10,591 bases of DNA, from contig JAQZAY010000114.1 of NCBI GenBank assembly GCA_029239415.1, forward strand, positions 1 to 10,591. The letters are read 5' to 3'. Positions 1-6,632 of this stretch are shown piece after piece. The number at the start of each line of letters is the position of its first letter. The first letter of the stretch is position 1. The notes under the pieces were generated by a model. The model was not told the origin of the DNA and did not search any database. It saw only the letters and a list, made by a program, of their open reading frames with translations. The position numbers were made by a program, and so were the translations under genes. The DNA comes from Pseudomonas sp. (GTDB taxonomy: Bacteria; Pseudomonadota; Gammaproteobacteria; Pseudomonadales; Pseudomonadaceae).

Positions 1-2136
1 GTGCTGGACCGCGGGCATGTGATTCGCGGTGCCGCTGGCCAGGCGATTCGCATGATCGGCGCGATGCTTGACCTCACGCGGGTACGCACGGTCGAAAACG
101 CGCTGCGCAAGAGCGAGGAACGCTACAAGGCGATCGTCGACTCGATCGAGGCCGCGTTCGCCATCGTCGAAGTCAAGTTCGATGCCGACGACCGTCCGGT
201 GGACTATCGCTTCGTCGAGGTGAACCCGGCCTTCGAGCGGCAGGCGGGAGTGAATCTGCGCGGCAAGTGGGTCACCGAGTACGCGCCTGACCTGGAGCCG
301 TTCTGGTTCGAGGCCTACGGCCATGTCGCCAAGACCGGCGAGCAGGCCAATTTCGAGAACTACGCCCGCACCTTCGAGCGCTGGTTCGATGTGCGCGCGG
401 TGCGTGTCGGTGATCCTGCGGACCGGCAGATCGGCCTGTTCTTCAGCGACGTGACCGAGCGGCGCAACGCCCAGGATCGCCTGCGCGTGAGCGAGGCCCT
501 GGCACGGGAGAACATCGAGCGGGTACAGCTCGCGTTGGCCGCGGGCGCGATCATCGGCACCTGGAACTGGCATCTGCCGACCGATCGCTTCACGGTGGAC
601 GAGGCATTCGCACGGGTCTTCGGCCTGGACCCGGCGCTAGGCCGGGAAGGTCTCAGCCTCGAACAGGTGACGGTCAACGTGCACCCCGATGACCGCGAAG
701 GCCTGCTCAGCGCCATCAACCAGGCAGAACAGCGCGGTGGCGCCTTTGCCCACCAGTATCGGGTGCGTCGCCATGACGGCCAGTATTATTGGCTCGAGGC
801 CAATGGGCGGGTCGACCACGCCGAGGATGGCACGCCCTTGAACTTCCCGGGCGTGCTCATCGATGTCCAGGACCGGCGCCTCCTGCAGGCCGAACGCGAC
901 CGCGCCAACGCCGCGCTTCGGGCCATCAACGACACGTTGGAGCAACGGGTGGCCTCGCGGACGGCCGAGCTGATGCAGGCCGAAGAGAAACTGCGCCAGT
1001 CGCAGAAAATGGAAGCGGTGGGGCAGCTTACCGGTGGCCTGGCCCATGACTTCAACAACTTGCTGGCCGGCATTTCCGGGTCGCTGGAGCTGATGGCCAT
1101 GAGAATCCGCCAGGGTCGCCTGGCCGATGTCGACAAGTACATGGTCGCGGCCCAGGGCGCGGCGAAGCGCGCCGCGTCGCTGACCCATCGCCTGCTGGCC
1201 TTCTCCCGCCGGCAGACCCTCGATCCACGCCCGACCGACGTCGACAGGCTGGTAGCCGGCATGACCGACCTGATCCAGCGCACGGTAGGGCCGGGCATCG
1301 TGGTCGAGACACTCGATGCGCCTGGGCTGTGGCCAATCCATGTCGATGCCAGCCAGCTCGAGAATGCTCTGCTGAACCTGTGCATCAATGCCCGCGACGC
1401 CATGCCTGACGGTGGACGCATCACGATCAGCACCGCCAACCGGGACATCGACCAGGCTGCGGCGCAAGTCCATGACATTCCTGAAGGACAGTACCTCTCG
1501 CTGAGCGTGAGCGACACCGGTACCGGCATGCCTGCCGAGGTCATCGCCAAGGCATTCGACCCGTTCTTCACCACCAAGCCCATTGGCCAGGGCACGGGAC
1601 TCGGACTTTCGATGATCTATGGGTTTGCCCGCCAGTCCGGCGGCCAGGCGCGGATCCACTCCGAGGTCGGACAGGGCACGACCGTCCTTATCCTCTTGCC
1701 CAGGTTCGAGGGTGAGACAGGCGAGGCGGAGCGTGACGCCCAGGCACCGCCCAAGCCCTTGACCGACGTTGGCGCGACGATATTGATCGTCGACGACGAG
1801 CCGACCGTGCGCATGCTGCTGGCCGATGTGCTGAGGGACCTGGGCTATACGGTGATCGAGGCGAGTGACAGCCTGTCAGGGCTCGAGCTGCTGCGCTCGG
1901 AGATACGGATCGACTTGCTGGTCACCGATGTCGGCTTGCCCGGCGGGATGAACGGGCGCGAGATGGCGGATGCGGGTCGCCAGAGCAGGTCCCTGATGAA
2001 GACCCTGTTCATTACCGGTTACGCTGAAACTGCAGCAATGGGCAATACACACCTGGGCGGGGATATCCAGGTACTGACCAAGCCCTTCAGCACCGATGCA
2101 CTGGTGGCGCGTGTTGCGTCGCTGTTGGGCAACTGA
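1..2136 (+). CDS. Hybrid sensor histidine kinase with C-terminal receiver domain, 5'-partial
   Basis: This is an ATP-dependent protein-histidine kinase that autophosphorylates and passes the phosphate to its own receiver domain. Numbered from the first codon in the window, residues 1-35 read as the closing strand of a PAS/PAC unit (DRGHVIRG...RMIGAMLDLT), so the frame is open at the edge and the GTG at base 1 is probably not the start. Two further PAS-like domains follow at about 39-155 and 171-295 (the latter PAS_3-like, with HPDDR and WLEANGRV), then a coiled-coil linker at 296-337. HisKA carries the H-box GGLAHDFNNLL with phospho-acceptor His349. The ATPase domain has the N-box (N459, N463, D466), G1 (DTGTGMP, 505-511), F-box (FDPFFTTK, 519-526) and G2 (GQGTGLGLS). 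The receiver (about 593-710) has acidic D598/D599, probable phospho-Asp643, Thr672 and Lys694. No transmembrane segment or HPt domain is visible. The signal and the downstream partner cannot be inferred. The closest minus-strand genes are convergent, so no operon partner is seen in the window. Confidence 0.93.
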   Translation: MLDRGHVIRGAAGQAIRMIGAMLDLTRVRTVENALRKSEERYKAIVDSIEAAFAIVEVKFDADDRPVDYRFVEVNPAFERQAGVNLRGKWVTEYAPDLEPFWFEAYGHVAKTGEQANFENYARTFERWFDVRAVRVGDPADRQIGLFFSDVTERRNAQDRLRVSEALARENIERVQLALAAGAIIGTWNWHLPTDRFTVDEAFARVFGLDPALGREGLSLEQVTVNVHPDDREGLLSAINQAEQRGGAFAHQYRVRRHDGQYYWLEANGRVDHAEDGTPLNFPGVLIDVQDRRLLQAERDRANAALRAINDTLEQRVASRTAELMQAEEKLRQSQKMEAVGQLTGGLAHDFNNLLAGISGSLELMAMRIRQGRLADVDKYMVAAQGAAKRAASLTHRLLAFSRRQTLDPRPTDVDRLVAGMTDLIQRTVGPGIVVETLDAPGLWPIHVDASQLENALLNLCINARDAMPDGGRITISTANRDIDQAAAQVHDIPEGQYLSLSVSDTGTGMPAEVIAKAFDPFFTTKPIGQGTGLGLSMIYGFARQSGGQARIHSEVGQGTTVLILLPRFEGETGEAERDAQAPPKPLTDVGATILIVDDEPTVRMLLADVLRDLGYTVIEASDSLSGLELLRSEIRIDLLVTDVGLPGGMNGREMADAGRQSRSLMKTLFITGYAETAAMGNTHLGGDIQVLTKPFSTDALVARVASLLGN

Positions 2137-2163
2137 CCCGGCGCTTGCCCGGCCAACACCAGA

Positions 2164-2193
2164 GCCGGCGCGTACCCAAGGGCACGCGCCGGC
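2164..2193. terminator. Hairpin between convergent genes, probable transcription terminator
   Basis: GCCGGCGCGT (2164-2173) and ACGCGCCGGC (2184-2193) are perfect reverse complements, giving a 10-bp GC-rich stem with a 10-base loop. It lies 27 bases after the kinase stop and 8 bases after the stop of the convergent DUF3618 gene, which fits a shared terminator. No clean T-run follows on either strand. The plus side has a moderately T-rich CCTTACTTCTTGTCTT, so termination is more plausible for the kinase transcript, but bidirectional use is an inference. Confidence 0.6.
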
Positions 2194-2201
2194 CTGATGC
2201 C

Positions 2202-3161
2202 TTACTTCTTGTCTTCGAAGCCAAGACCGGACGACAGGTCGGTGCCAGCTGCGCCGGTGGTCGGGCTGCCCGGGCCGGTAGCGCTGCTGCCGGGGCCACT
2301 CGAGGTACTGCCAGGCCCAGGCTGGCTTTCCTGCCCGGCACGTGGAGGCTCGGTGGTCGTGTCCACGGTCTGCTTCACCGTTTCCTTGGCCTGGTTGTAG
2401 ACCTCTTCACCCTTGGTCTTGAGCGTGCCCGTCAACCGATCGCTGGCGTCGCCCAGCAGCTCGTCTTCCTTGCGGGTCGACGGCAGCATGGCGCCGATGG
2501 CCGCGCCCAGCGCGATGCCCAAGGCGGCCATCACCAGCGGCTGCTCTTTGAGCAGGTAGTCGAACTGGCTCTTGACGACTTCGGTGCCATGATTGATCTG
2601 GTCGCGTGCGTCATGGACCCCACGGCGCATCGACTTGGCCGATGCCCCCAGCGAGTCGCTGGTGCTGTGGGTCATGTCGCTGGCCTTGTCCTTGAGATCA
2701 TAGGCCTTGGACTTTGCGCTATCGGTGGCGCTCTGCAGACGGCCACCGGCCTGGGAAAGCGCATCCTTGGCACTGTCGGTGGCGCTGTGCAGGCGGTCAC
2801 CCGCGTGGGAGAACGCTTCCTTGACGCTGTCGACCGCGCCGCTGAGCTTGTCGCCCAGGCCTGGGCCATGACTGTATGGGCCAGGATTGAAGGGACGGTT
2901 CTGGTTCATCGCCAGCCATGCCAGGCCCACGGCGGTCAGCGCAGTCGGCACAGGGTTGTTTTTCAGCGTGGTGCCCAGGTTGCCGAAGAACTCGCCGCCA
3001 TTGCCCTTGGTATAGGCCAGCGCCTGGTCGAACAGCTGGCCTGGGCTCATGCGGCTCTCGAGCGAGTCGACGATGTTGCTGATGCGCTCGCGCTTGGCAT
3101 TGATCTCCTGCTCGAGCACATCAGGGTCTTTCTGCGATTCATGGTCGATCGAGGTACTCAT
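2202..3161 (-). CDS. DUF3618 domain membrane-associated protein with 18-residue amphipathic repeats
   Basis: A 319-residue protein of unknown function. Residues about 12-60 match the DUF3618 pattern (EQEINAKRERISNIVDSLESRMSPGQ as the recognisable core, about residues 17-42). A short hydrophobic stretch follows at 71-85. Residues 100-171 form four 18-residue units rich in Ala, Ser, Asp and Lys (AGDRLHSATDSAKDAL type), predicted as a long amphipathic helix. A second hydrophobic, glycine-rich segment at 207-226, preceded by KEQP, resembles the membrane anchor of DUF883/YqjD-type proteins. The tail (281-302) is a Gly-Pro-Ser repeat. The start is the ATG with a GAGGAA Shine-Dalgarno 7 bases upstream; it overlaps the stop of the preceding gene in an ATGA, so the two are probably translationally coupled. 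It is the last gene of a three-gene cluster. A structural or stress-protective role at the inner membrane is inference; no catalytic motif is visible. Confidence 0.88.
   Translation of the reverse strand: MSTSIDHESQKDPDVLEQEINAKRERISNIVDSLESRMSPGQLFDQALAYTKGNGGEFFGNLGTTLKNNPVPTALTAVGLAWLAMNQNRPFNPGPYSHGPGLGDKLSGAVDSVKEAFSHAGDRLHSATDSAKDALSQAGGRLQSATDSAKSKAYDLKDKASDMTHSTSDSLGASAKSMRRGVHDARDQINHGTEVVKSQFDYLLKEQPLVMAALGIALGAAIGAMLPSTRKEDELLGDASDRLTGTLKTKGEEVYNQAKETVKQTVDTTTEPPRAGQESQPGPGSTSSGPGSSATGPGSPTTGAAGTDLSSGLGFEDKK
2256..2318 (-). repeat. Three 7-residue Gly-Pro-Gly-Ser repeats in the DUF3618 protein tail
   Basis: Residues 282-302 of the DUF3618 protein read GPGSTSS, GPGSSAT, GPGSPTT: three successive 21-bp units. 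The region is low-complexity and probably unstructured, and is likely to vary in copy number between strains. Confidence 0.7.
2649..2864 (-). repeat. Four 54-bp (18-residue) imperfect tandem repeats
   Basis: Residues 100-171 of the DUF3618 protein divide into four 18-residue units (starting PGLGDKLSG, SHAGDRLHS, SQAGGRLQS, YDLKDKASD). The middle two are also close at DNA level: TCGGTGGCGCT recurs at 2722 and 2776, exactly 54 bases apart. An 18-residue period equals five alpha-helical turns and so keeps one face of a helix constant. This is typical of amphipathic LEA-like or apolipoprotein-like helices. Confidence 0.75.
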
Positions 3162-3592
3162 GGCAGTTTCCTCTTCAGGGCTTCCTTGTCTTGCTGCATG
3201 GCGTTAAGGGTACGGTCGGGGGTCAGGTGAGAGGGCTCGAACTGCTTCTTGCCCGATTGCAGCATGATGAAGCCGACCACCAGTGTCACCACGCCAACGA
3301 TCAATGCGGCCAGCCAGGGGGCGACCACCGTTGCCAGGGCGTAGACGGCCGCCAGCAGCAGGATGATGAACCCGGCGAGGATGACGATCGCGCCACTGGC
3401 CACGGCCGCGGTGCCAGCCTTCAAGGTGTTGAGGTTGTGCTGCAGCTCGGCCTTGGCCAGCGCCAGTTCCTTGGTGAACAGCTCAGGTACCTCGTGCATC
3501 AGCTGGCGCAACAGGCCGCCGATGGAACCGTTGTCCTGGGCCCCAGGGGTGTCCAGCGCGGGGCCAGGGTTGTTGAGCGGGTCGCGATTCAT
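3158..3592 (-). CDS. Phage_holin_3_6 / YqjE-like small inner-membrane protein
   Basis: A 144-residue protein. Residues 23-58 form an amphipathic helix (GGLLRQLMHEVPELFTKELALAKAEL core) typical of the family known as Phage_holin_3_6 or DUF1469, which includes E. coli YqjE. Two transmembrane segments follow at about 60-87 and 91-112, then a short basic tail ending KRKLP. Despite the family name, these chromosomal proteins are not phage holins; there is no endolysin or phage gene nearby. The start codon shares one base with the stop of the upstream gene (TGATG) and is preceded by AAAGGAGG, while its own stop overlaps the next start (ATGA). It is therefore the middle gene of a tightly coupled three-gene cluster. 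The molecular function is unknown; membrane association is well supported. Confidence 0.87.
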   Translation of the reverse strand: MNRDPLNNPGPALDTPGAQDNGSIGGLLRQLMHEVPELFTKELALAKAELQHNLNTLKAGTAAVASGAIVILAGFIILLLAAVYALATVVAPWLAALIVGVVTLVVGFIMLQSGKKQFEPSHLTPDRTLNAMQQDKEALKRKLP

Positions 3593-4242
3593 CAGACACC
3601 TCCTTTGAAGGGATCATTCTTCACCGGCCCGTCCCCGGGCGTGCCGACGCCCGTACCGAGCGGATCGACCGGCGTGAAGGGTTCATGGGTCGATACATCG
3701 CTGGAGCGGCCAGGATTGACCGGGGGCGTCTTCGGCACTGGCGACTGATAGGGCTCGCTGGCGCCGTAGGCGCTGGGTGGCGAGGAAGATGCAGCGCCAG
3801 AGCTGCTGCCGGAGCTGCTCGAGGATGGCCCATGGCTGGCACTGGCCCGCAGGAACCGCGAAAGCCCAAAACCGATCGCCACGCTACCGGCAAGGAACAC
3901 CGCCGGGTTGTCGCGCGCCAGTTGCGTCCCTTTCTGCAGCAACTGCTCGGCGCTCTGGTCGCGCACCTGATGGGAAAATTCGCCCAGGTAGCGGGCCAGG
4001 TCGCCAAGGTAGCTCGACAGGCCGAGCGTGTCCTTGCCTTCCAGCGCGGAGGCGGCTGACTGCGCACCTTCCACCAGCGTATCGAGTTGTTCGGCAGCCA
4101 AGTCCCGATAGTGCTCGAACTGTTCGCTACCCTGTTCCTTGGCGTTGGTGAGCAACGAGTTCGCCTCACCGGCGATGTTCTGCAGATGGTCCTTGGCGGC
4201 ATCGGTCGGTGGCGATGACACTGGATGGTCTGTCTTGTCCAT
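3592..4242 (-). CDS. Uncharacterised stress-type protein with a single hydrophobic segment and Ser/Pro-rich tail
   Basis: A 216-residue protein not recognised with certainty. Residues 13-108 are largely charged, Ala- and Gln-rich amphipathic helix with no Cys. A hydrophobic segment with flanking charges (DNPAVFLAGSVAIGFGLSRFL, about 111-131) matches the NPAVFLAGSVA-type anchors seen in small proteins beside DUF3618 and holin-family genes, some of which are annotated as nutrient-deprivation-induced proteins. From 134 on the chain is Ser-rich and then Pro/Gly-rich, and probably disordered. The ATG has AGGGAG about 7 bases upstream. It is the first gene of the cluster, with the AT-rich patch near 4340-4375 as the likely promoter area. 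The function is inferred only as membrane-associated and stress-related. It could equally be a structural partner of the two genes that follow. Confidence 0.8.
   Translation of the reverse strand: MDKTDHPVSSPPTDAAKDHLQNIAGEANSLLTNAKEQGSEQFEHYRDLAAEQLDTLVEGAQSAASALEGKDTLGLSSYLGDLARYLGEFSHQVRDQSAEQLLQKGTQLARDNPAVFLAGSVAIGFGLSRFLRASASHGPSSSSSGSSSGAASSSPPSAYGASEPYQSPVPKTPPVNPGRSSDVSTHEPFTPVDPLGTGVGTPGDGPVKNDPFKGGV
3599..3606 (-). promoter_or_regulatory. Strong Shine-Dalgarno for the YqjE-like gene
   Basis: AAAGGAGG on the minus strand, six bases before the ATG at 3592, is a near-perfect anti-16S match. It lies inside the last codons of the upstream gene, so it fixes the start of the holin-family gene and supports both independent and coupled initiation at the TGATG overlap. 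Confidence 0.75.
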
Positions 4243-4354
4243 TACTGTCTCCCTGTTGCTGATTGAACGCCGGCATACAACGCAGATTGCTCAGCTTCGG
4301 TTTTTGGGGTGTTCATTAGGGGGACGGGAGGAGGGAGTAAAGAGTTCAACGAAA

Positions 4355-4376
4355 ATGATATATGGACGGTCTTTTG
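4355..4376 (-). promoter_or_regulatory. Possible promoter (-10 region) of the three-gene stress cluster
   Basis: TATCAT on the minus strand (4360-4355) matches five of six bases of the -10 consensus and lies in the most AT-rich stretch of the region, about 110 bases before the first start codon. No good -35 hexamer is present at 16-18 bases. This would fit an RpoS-type promoter or no promoter at all. Weak evidence. Confidence 0.22.
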
Positions 4377-4469
4377 ACGTGTCGCGGCCCTGGAAGGCCG
4401 AAGCGCCTGCGCGCACGGGGGCATCAGGCCTCTCTGAGGGGAGAATGGGTTGCTGCGTTTCGCCGTCCC

Positions 4470-4528
4470 GCCAGGCCGCTCCTGGATGAATCGCGCTGCT
4501 TGCGCCATTTCCAGGAGCCAGGCCTGGC
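4470..4528. repeat. Long bulged inverted repeat, REP/BIME-like
   Basis: The left arm (4470-4486, core CCAGGCCGCTCCTGG) pairs with the right arm (4510-4528, core CCAGGAGC-CA-GGCCTGG) over 17 base pairs with one 2-base bulge. The 23-base loop contains an inner GCGC-TGCTT-GCGC stem. The minus strand from 4485 downward reads AGGAGCGGCCT followed by CGAAACGCAGCAACCC, resembling the GGAGCGGCCT...CGAAAGGGCTGC core of P. putida-type REP elements in degenerate form. It lies just after the stop of the small membrane-protein gene and may end or stabilise that transcript; there is no T-run. Confidence 0.5.
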
Positions 4529-4545
4529 CGTGGCAGGACACTGGG

Positions 4546-4704
4546 TCAGTGCTGGTACGCCAGCCGCCGGGGCTTCACGGCACGAGGCCGCTCGGCCACT
4601 GGCGGCTGGTAGCGGCGTACGATTCGCAACACGCCCCACAACATCGCCAGGGCCACGGAACACCAGGCGGCAATCAGGCTAAACAGGGTCATTGCAAGGC
4701 TCAT
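4546..4704 (-). CDS. Small single-pass membrane protein, 52 residues
   Basis: A short frame supported by a perfect GGAGGT five bases before its ATG. The protein has an uncharged hydrophobic segment (residues 3-27, SLAMTLFSLIAAWCSVAL... LWGVL) followed by a strongly basic tail with eight Arg/Lys in about 20 residues (RIVRRYQPPVAERPRAVKPRR). By the positive-inside rule the N-terminus faces the periplasm and the tail is cytoplasmic. It begins 73 bases after the amidase stop on the same strand with no clear terminator between them, so it may be the last gene of that transcript. I do not recognise the family. Gene callers could miss it or fuse it to an in-frame upstream extension (to 4899) that lies inside the amidase gene and lacks a comparable start site. 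Confidence 0.68.
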   Translation of the reverse strand: MSLAMTLFSLIAAWCSVALAMLWGVLRIVRRYQPPVAERPRAVKPRRLAYQH

Positions 4705-4709
4705 GGAAT

Positions 4710-4715
4710 ACCTCC
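4710..4715 (-). promoter_or_regulatory. Shine-Dalgarno deciding the start of the 52-residue protein
   Basis: GGAGGT on the minus strand with a 5-base spacer (ATTCC) before ATG at 4704. The next upstream in-frame ATGs have no such site, so this fixes the start. Confidence 0.7.
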
Positions 4716-4777
4716 GTTGCGTTGGCTTCTTCCTGCTCTCCCTGATAGTGACCACTGGCCATTGCCGATGATTCAGA

Positions 4778-6496
4778 TCAATTTGCCTTCGCCTGGCCCA
4801 GCGCCGGGGTACGCGGTGGCACCTGGCGGCGCGATCCGGTGGATTCGAAAGCGGCGGCCAGGCGCAGCAGGGCCGAGTCGTCATAGGCGCGGCCGGCAAA
4901 GGTCAGGCCTGCCGGCATGCCGATGTCGGCCATGATGCCCATCGGTACGGTAACGGTGGGCACACCCAGATGGCGGATCGCAAGGTTGCCGTTGGCCACC
5001 CACACGCCGTTGCTCCAGGCGATGTCGGCGGACTGCGGATTGACATCCGAGTCCGCCGGGGCGACGTCGGCGACGGTGGGGAACAGTACGGCGTCCAGGC
5101 CAAGCGCCTGCATCCAGTCCTCGAGGTCGATGCGACGGGTCTGTTCAAGTCCGCGCAGGCCGTCGGGCAGGGTCGGGATCTCGTTCCACGGGGTGATGCC
5201 GCGCTCGGCCATGCGCACGTATTCGTCCATGCCCGCCGCCAGGTCGCCTTCGCGGTTGGGCAGGGTACCGGGGTCGTGCGGGAAGATCTTCGGTCCGTCG
5301 ACATCGGCCAGGCGGTTGAGCTTGGGGTCGCCGTTGGCGCGCAGGAAGTCATCGAAGGCCCAGGCCGACAGGTCCCACAGCTCATGGTGCAGGAAAGCCT
5401 CGGACACCAGCCCGCGATTGAACACAGTCGGCGCCCCGGGGCGGTCGCCCTCGCAGTTCGAGACCAGCGGGAAATCCACCTCGATCACTTCGGCGCCCGC
5501 TGCTTCAAGGGCCTGGCGCGCTTGCTCCCAGAGCGCGATCAGGGTCGGGCGGGTGTGGATGCGCTGGCCGGTCGGGCCGCCGATGCCGGGCGCCTCGCTG
5601 GTGCCGGCCGCTTCGTCCTTGTTGATGAACATGCGCGGCACGCCAAGGCGCTTGCCGGCCAGGGCGTCGGGCTTGGCGGCCAGGTCCAGGTACGACGCCG
5701 GACGCACCGACGAGGCGCTGGGGATCGGCACCCAGGGCTGCAGGCGCCACAGATCGCCACGGGTGTCCGGGTCGTCGGCGACGATCACGTCGAGCACTTC
5801 GAGCAGGTCGGCCATGGTGCGGGCATACGGCACCACCACGTCCATGGTCGGCGTCAGTGGCCAGTTGCCGCGTACCGAGATCACCCCGCGCGACGGGGTA
5901 TAGGCGCACAGGCCGTTGTTCGAGGCAGGGCCGCGGCCGCTGGACCAGGTTTCTTCGGCCAGGCCAAAGGCCGAGAAGCTGGCGGCAGTCGCGGTACCGG
6001 CGCCGTTGGACGAGCCAGAGGCGAAAGGCGCGGTCAGGAAGCCGGCGTTGTACGGGCTCTCGGCACGGCCATACACGCCGCGCTGCATGCCGCCGTTCGC
6101 CATGGGCGGCATGTTGGTCTTGCCCAGGCAGATGGCGCCTGCGGCGCGCAGGCGTTCGATGGTGAAGGCGTCACGCTGGGCGACCAGCTCGGCAAAGGCA
6201 GGGCTGCCGGAGGCTGCCGTCAGGCCCTTGACCAGGTAGCTGTCCTTGGCGGTATAGGGAATGCCGTCCAGCGGCCCCAGGACCTGGCCTCGGGCACGGC
6301 GGGCATCGGCGGCCTCGGCCTCCTCCAGCGCGCGGGGGTTGCGCACGACCACGGCGTTGAGCGCGGTGGCGGTGCCGGGAGCGTCGTAGGCATCGATCCG
6401 GGCCAGGTAGGCCGTGACCAGCTCGACCGCGGTGGTCTGGCCGGACTCGAGCGCGGCGCGTAGTTGGGCGATGGAAACCTCGGTGACTTCGATCAT
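4778..6496 (-). CDS. Amidase-signature family hydrolase
   Basis: A 572-residue cytoplasmic enzyme expected to hydrolyse a C-N amide bond with a Ser-cisSer-Lys triad. Lys84 lies in GIPYTAKDSY, the usual lysine motif. The serine-rich loop GSSNGAGTATA supplies the probable cis-Ser162. The nucleophile is probably Ser186 in EETWSSGRGPAS, 24 residues further on, the same spacing as in fatty acid amide hydrolase. The loop reads TWSSGR where most relatives have DTGGSIR, so the oxyanion-hole glycines are replaced. This points to a distinct subfamily also seen in other bacteria, and the substrate cannot be named. No signal peptide is visible. The start chosen is the ATG with GAGAAG upstream; a longer frame reaching 6691 would overlap ydcV and add 65 residues unlike any domain. 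It lies 136 bases after the ydcSTUV importer, suggesting hydrolysis of an imported amide or polyamine conjugate (inference). Confidence 0.9.
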   Translation of the reverse strand: MIEVTEVSIAQLRAALESGQTTAVELVTAYLARIDAYDAPGTATALNAVVVRNPRALEEAEAADARRARGQVLGPLDGIPYTAKDSYLVKGLTAASGSPAFAELVAQRDAFTIERLRAAGAICLGKTNMPPMANGGMQRGVYGRAESPYNAGFLTAPFASGSSNGAGTATAASFSAFGLAEETWSSGRGPASNNGLCAYTPSRGVISVRGNWPLTPTMDVVVPYARTMADLLEVLDVIVADDPDTRGDLWRLQPWVPIPSASSVRPASYLDLAAKPDALAGKRLGVPRMFINKDEAAGTSEAPGIGGPTGQRIHTRPTLIALWEQARQALEAAGAEVIEVDFPLVSNCEGDRPGAPTVFNRGLVSEAFLHHELWDLSAWAFDDFLRANGDPKLNRLADVDGPKIFPHDPGTLPNREGDLAAGMDEYVRMAERGITPWNEIPTLPDGLRGLEQTRRIDLEDWMQALGLDAVLFPTVADVAPADSDVNPQSADIAWSNGVWVANGNLAIRHLGVPTVTVPMGIMADIGMPAGLTFAGRAYDDSALLRLAAAFESTGSRRQVPPRTPALGQAKAN

Positions 6497-6547
6497 CTTG
6501 CTTCTCGTATCTGTGTTCGTGGCGCGGCAATGCGCGGCAGGTGCTGG

Positions 6548-6576
6548 ATTAACAACTCTGGCGGCCGATTTTGCAA
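6548..6576 (-). promoter_or_regulatory. Candidate sigma-70 promoter for the amidase gene
   Basis: On the minus strand TTGCAA (6576-6571) and GTTAAT (6553-6548) are separated by 17 bases. Each hexamer matches four of six consensus positions. They lie in the 136-base gap after ydcV, about 50 bases before the amidase start. This would allow the amidase to be transcribed separately from the importer. Confidence 0.35.
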
Positions 6577-6632
6577 CCACCGCAGCCGTGCATCGGTGCA
6601 AGTGGCCCCCGGCTGCGCCGCATAGCCGGTCG

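Larger units (their letters stand above)
4243..4545. other. 303-base intergenic region
   Basis: No convincing gene is seen. The region contains a long bulged inverted repeat at 4470-4528 next to the stop of the small membrane-protein gene. It also has an AT-rich patch at about 4336-4376, unusual in this GC-rich window, which is the most likely promoter zone for the three-gene cluster. A 24-codon frame (4316-4242) ends in TAATG at the cluster start but has no Shine-Dalgarno. Confidence 0.6.

Noticed and set aside
637..1659. 340-codon minus-strand open frame inside the sensor kinase
   Set aside because: Antisense to the PAS/HisKA/ATPase region, whose motifs are all intact on the plus strand.
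2145..3230. 361-codon plus-strand open frame opposite the DUF3618 gene
   Set aside because: No recognisable domain; the minus-strand gene has a domain, a Shine-Dalgarno and operon structure.
3158..3592. Prophage remnant suggested by the holin-family name
   Set aside because: Members of this family are ordinary chromosomal membrane proteins, and no lysin, capsid, integrase or attachment repeat is present.
4749..4761. Imperfect palindrome TGACCACTGGCCA between the amidase and the small membrane-protein gene
   Set aside because: Short and imperfect; could be an operator but nothing else in the context supports it.
4970..6463. 497-codon open frame on the plus strand opposite the amidase
   Set aside because: Antisense shadow of a clear amidase-signature gene in GC-rich DNA; the translation is Gly/Arg/His-rich without any domain.
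6609..6629. Small hairpin CCGGCT...AGCCGG after the ydcV stop, as a terminator
   Set aside because: Only a 6-bp stem with no following T-run; not enough to claim termination between ydcV and the amidase.
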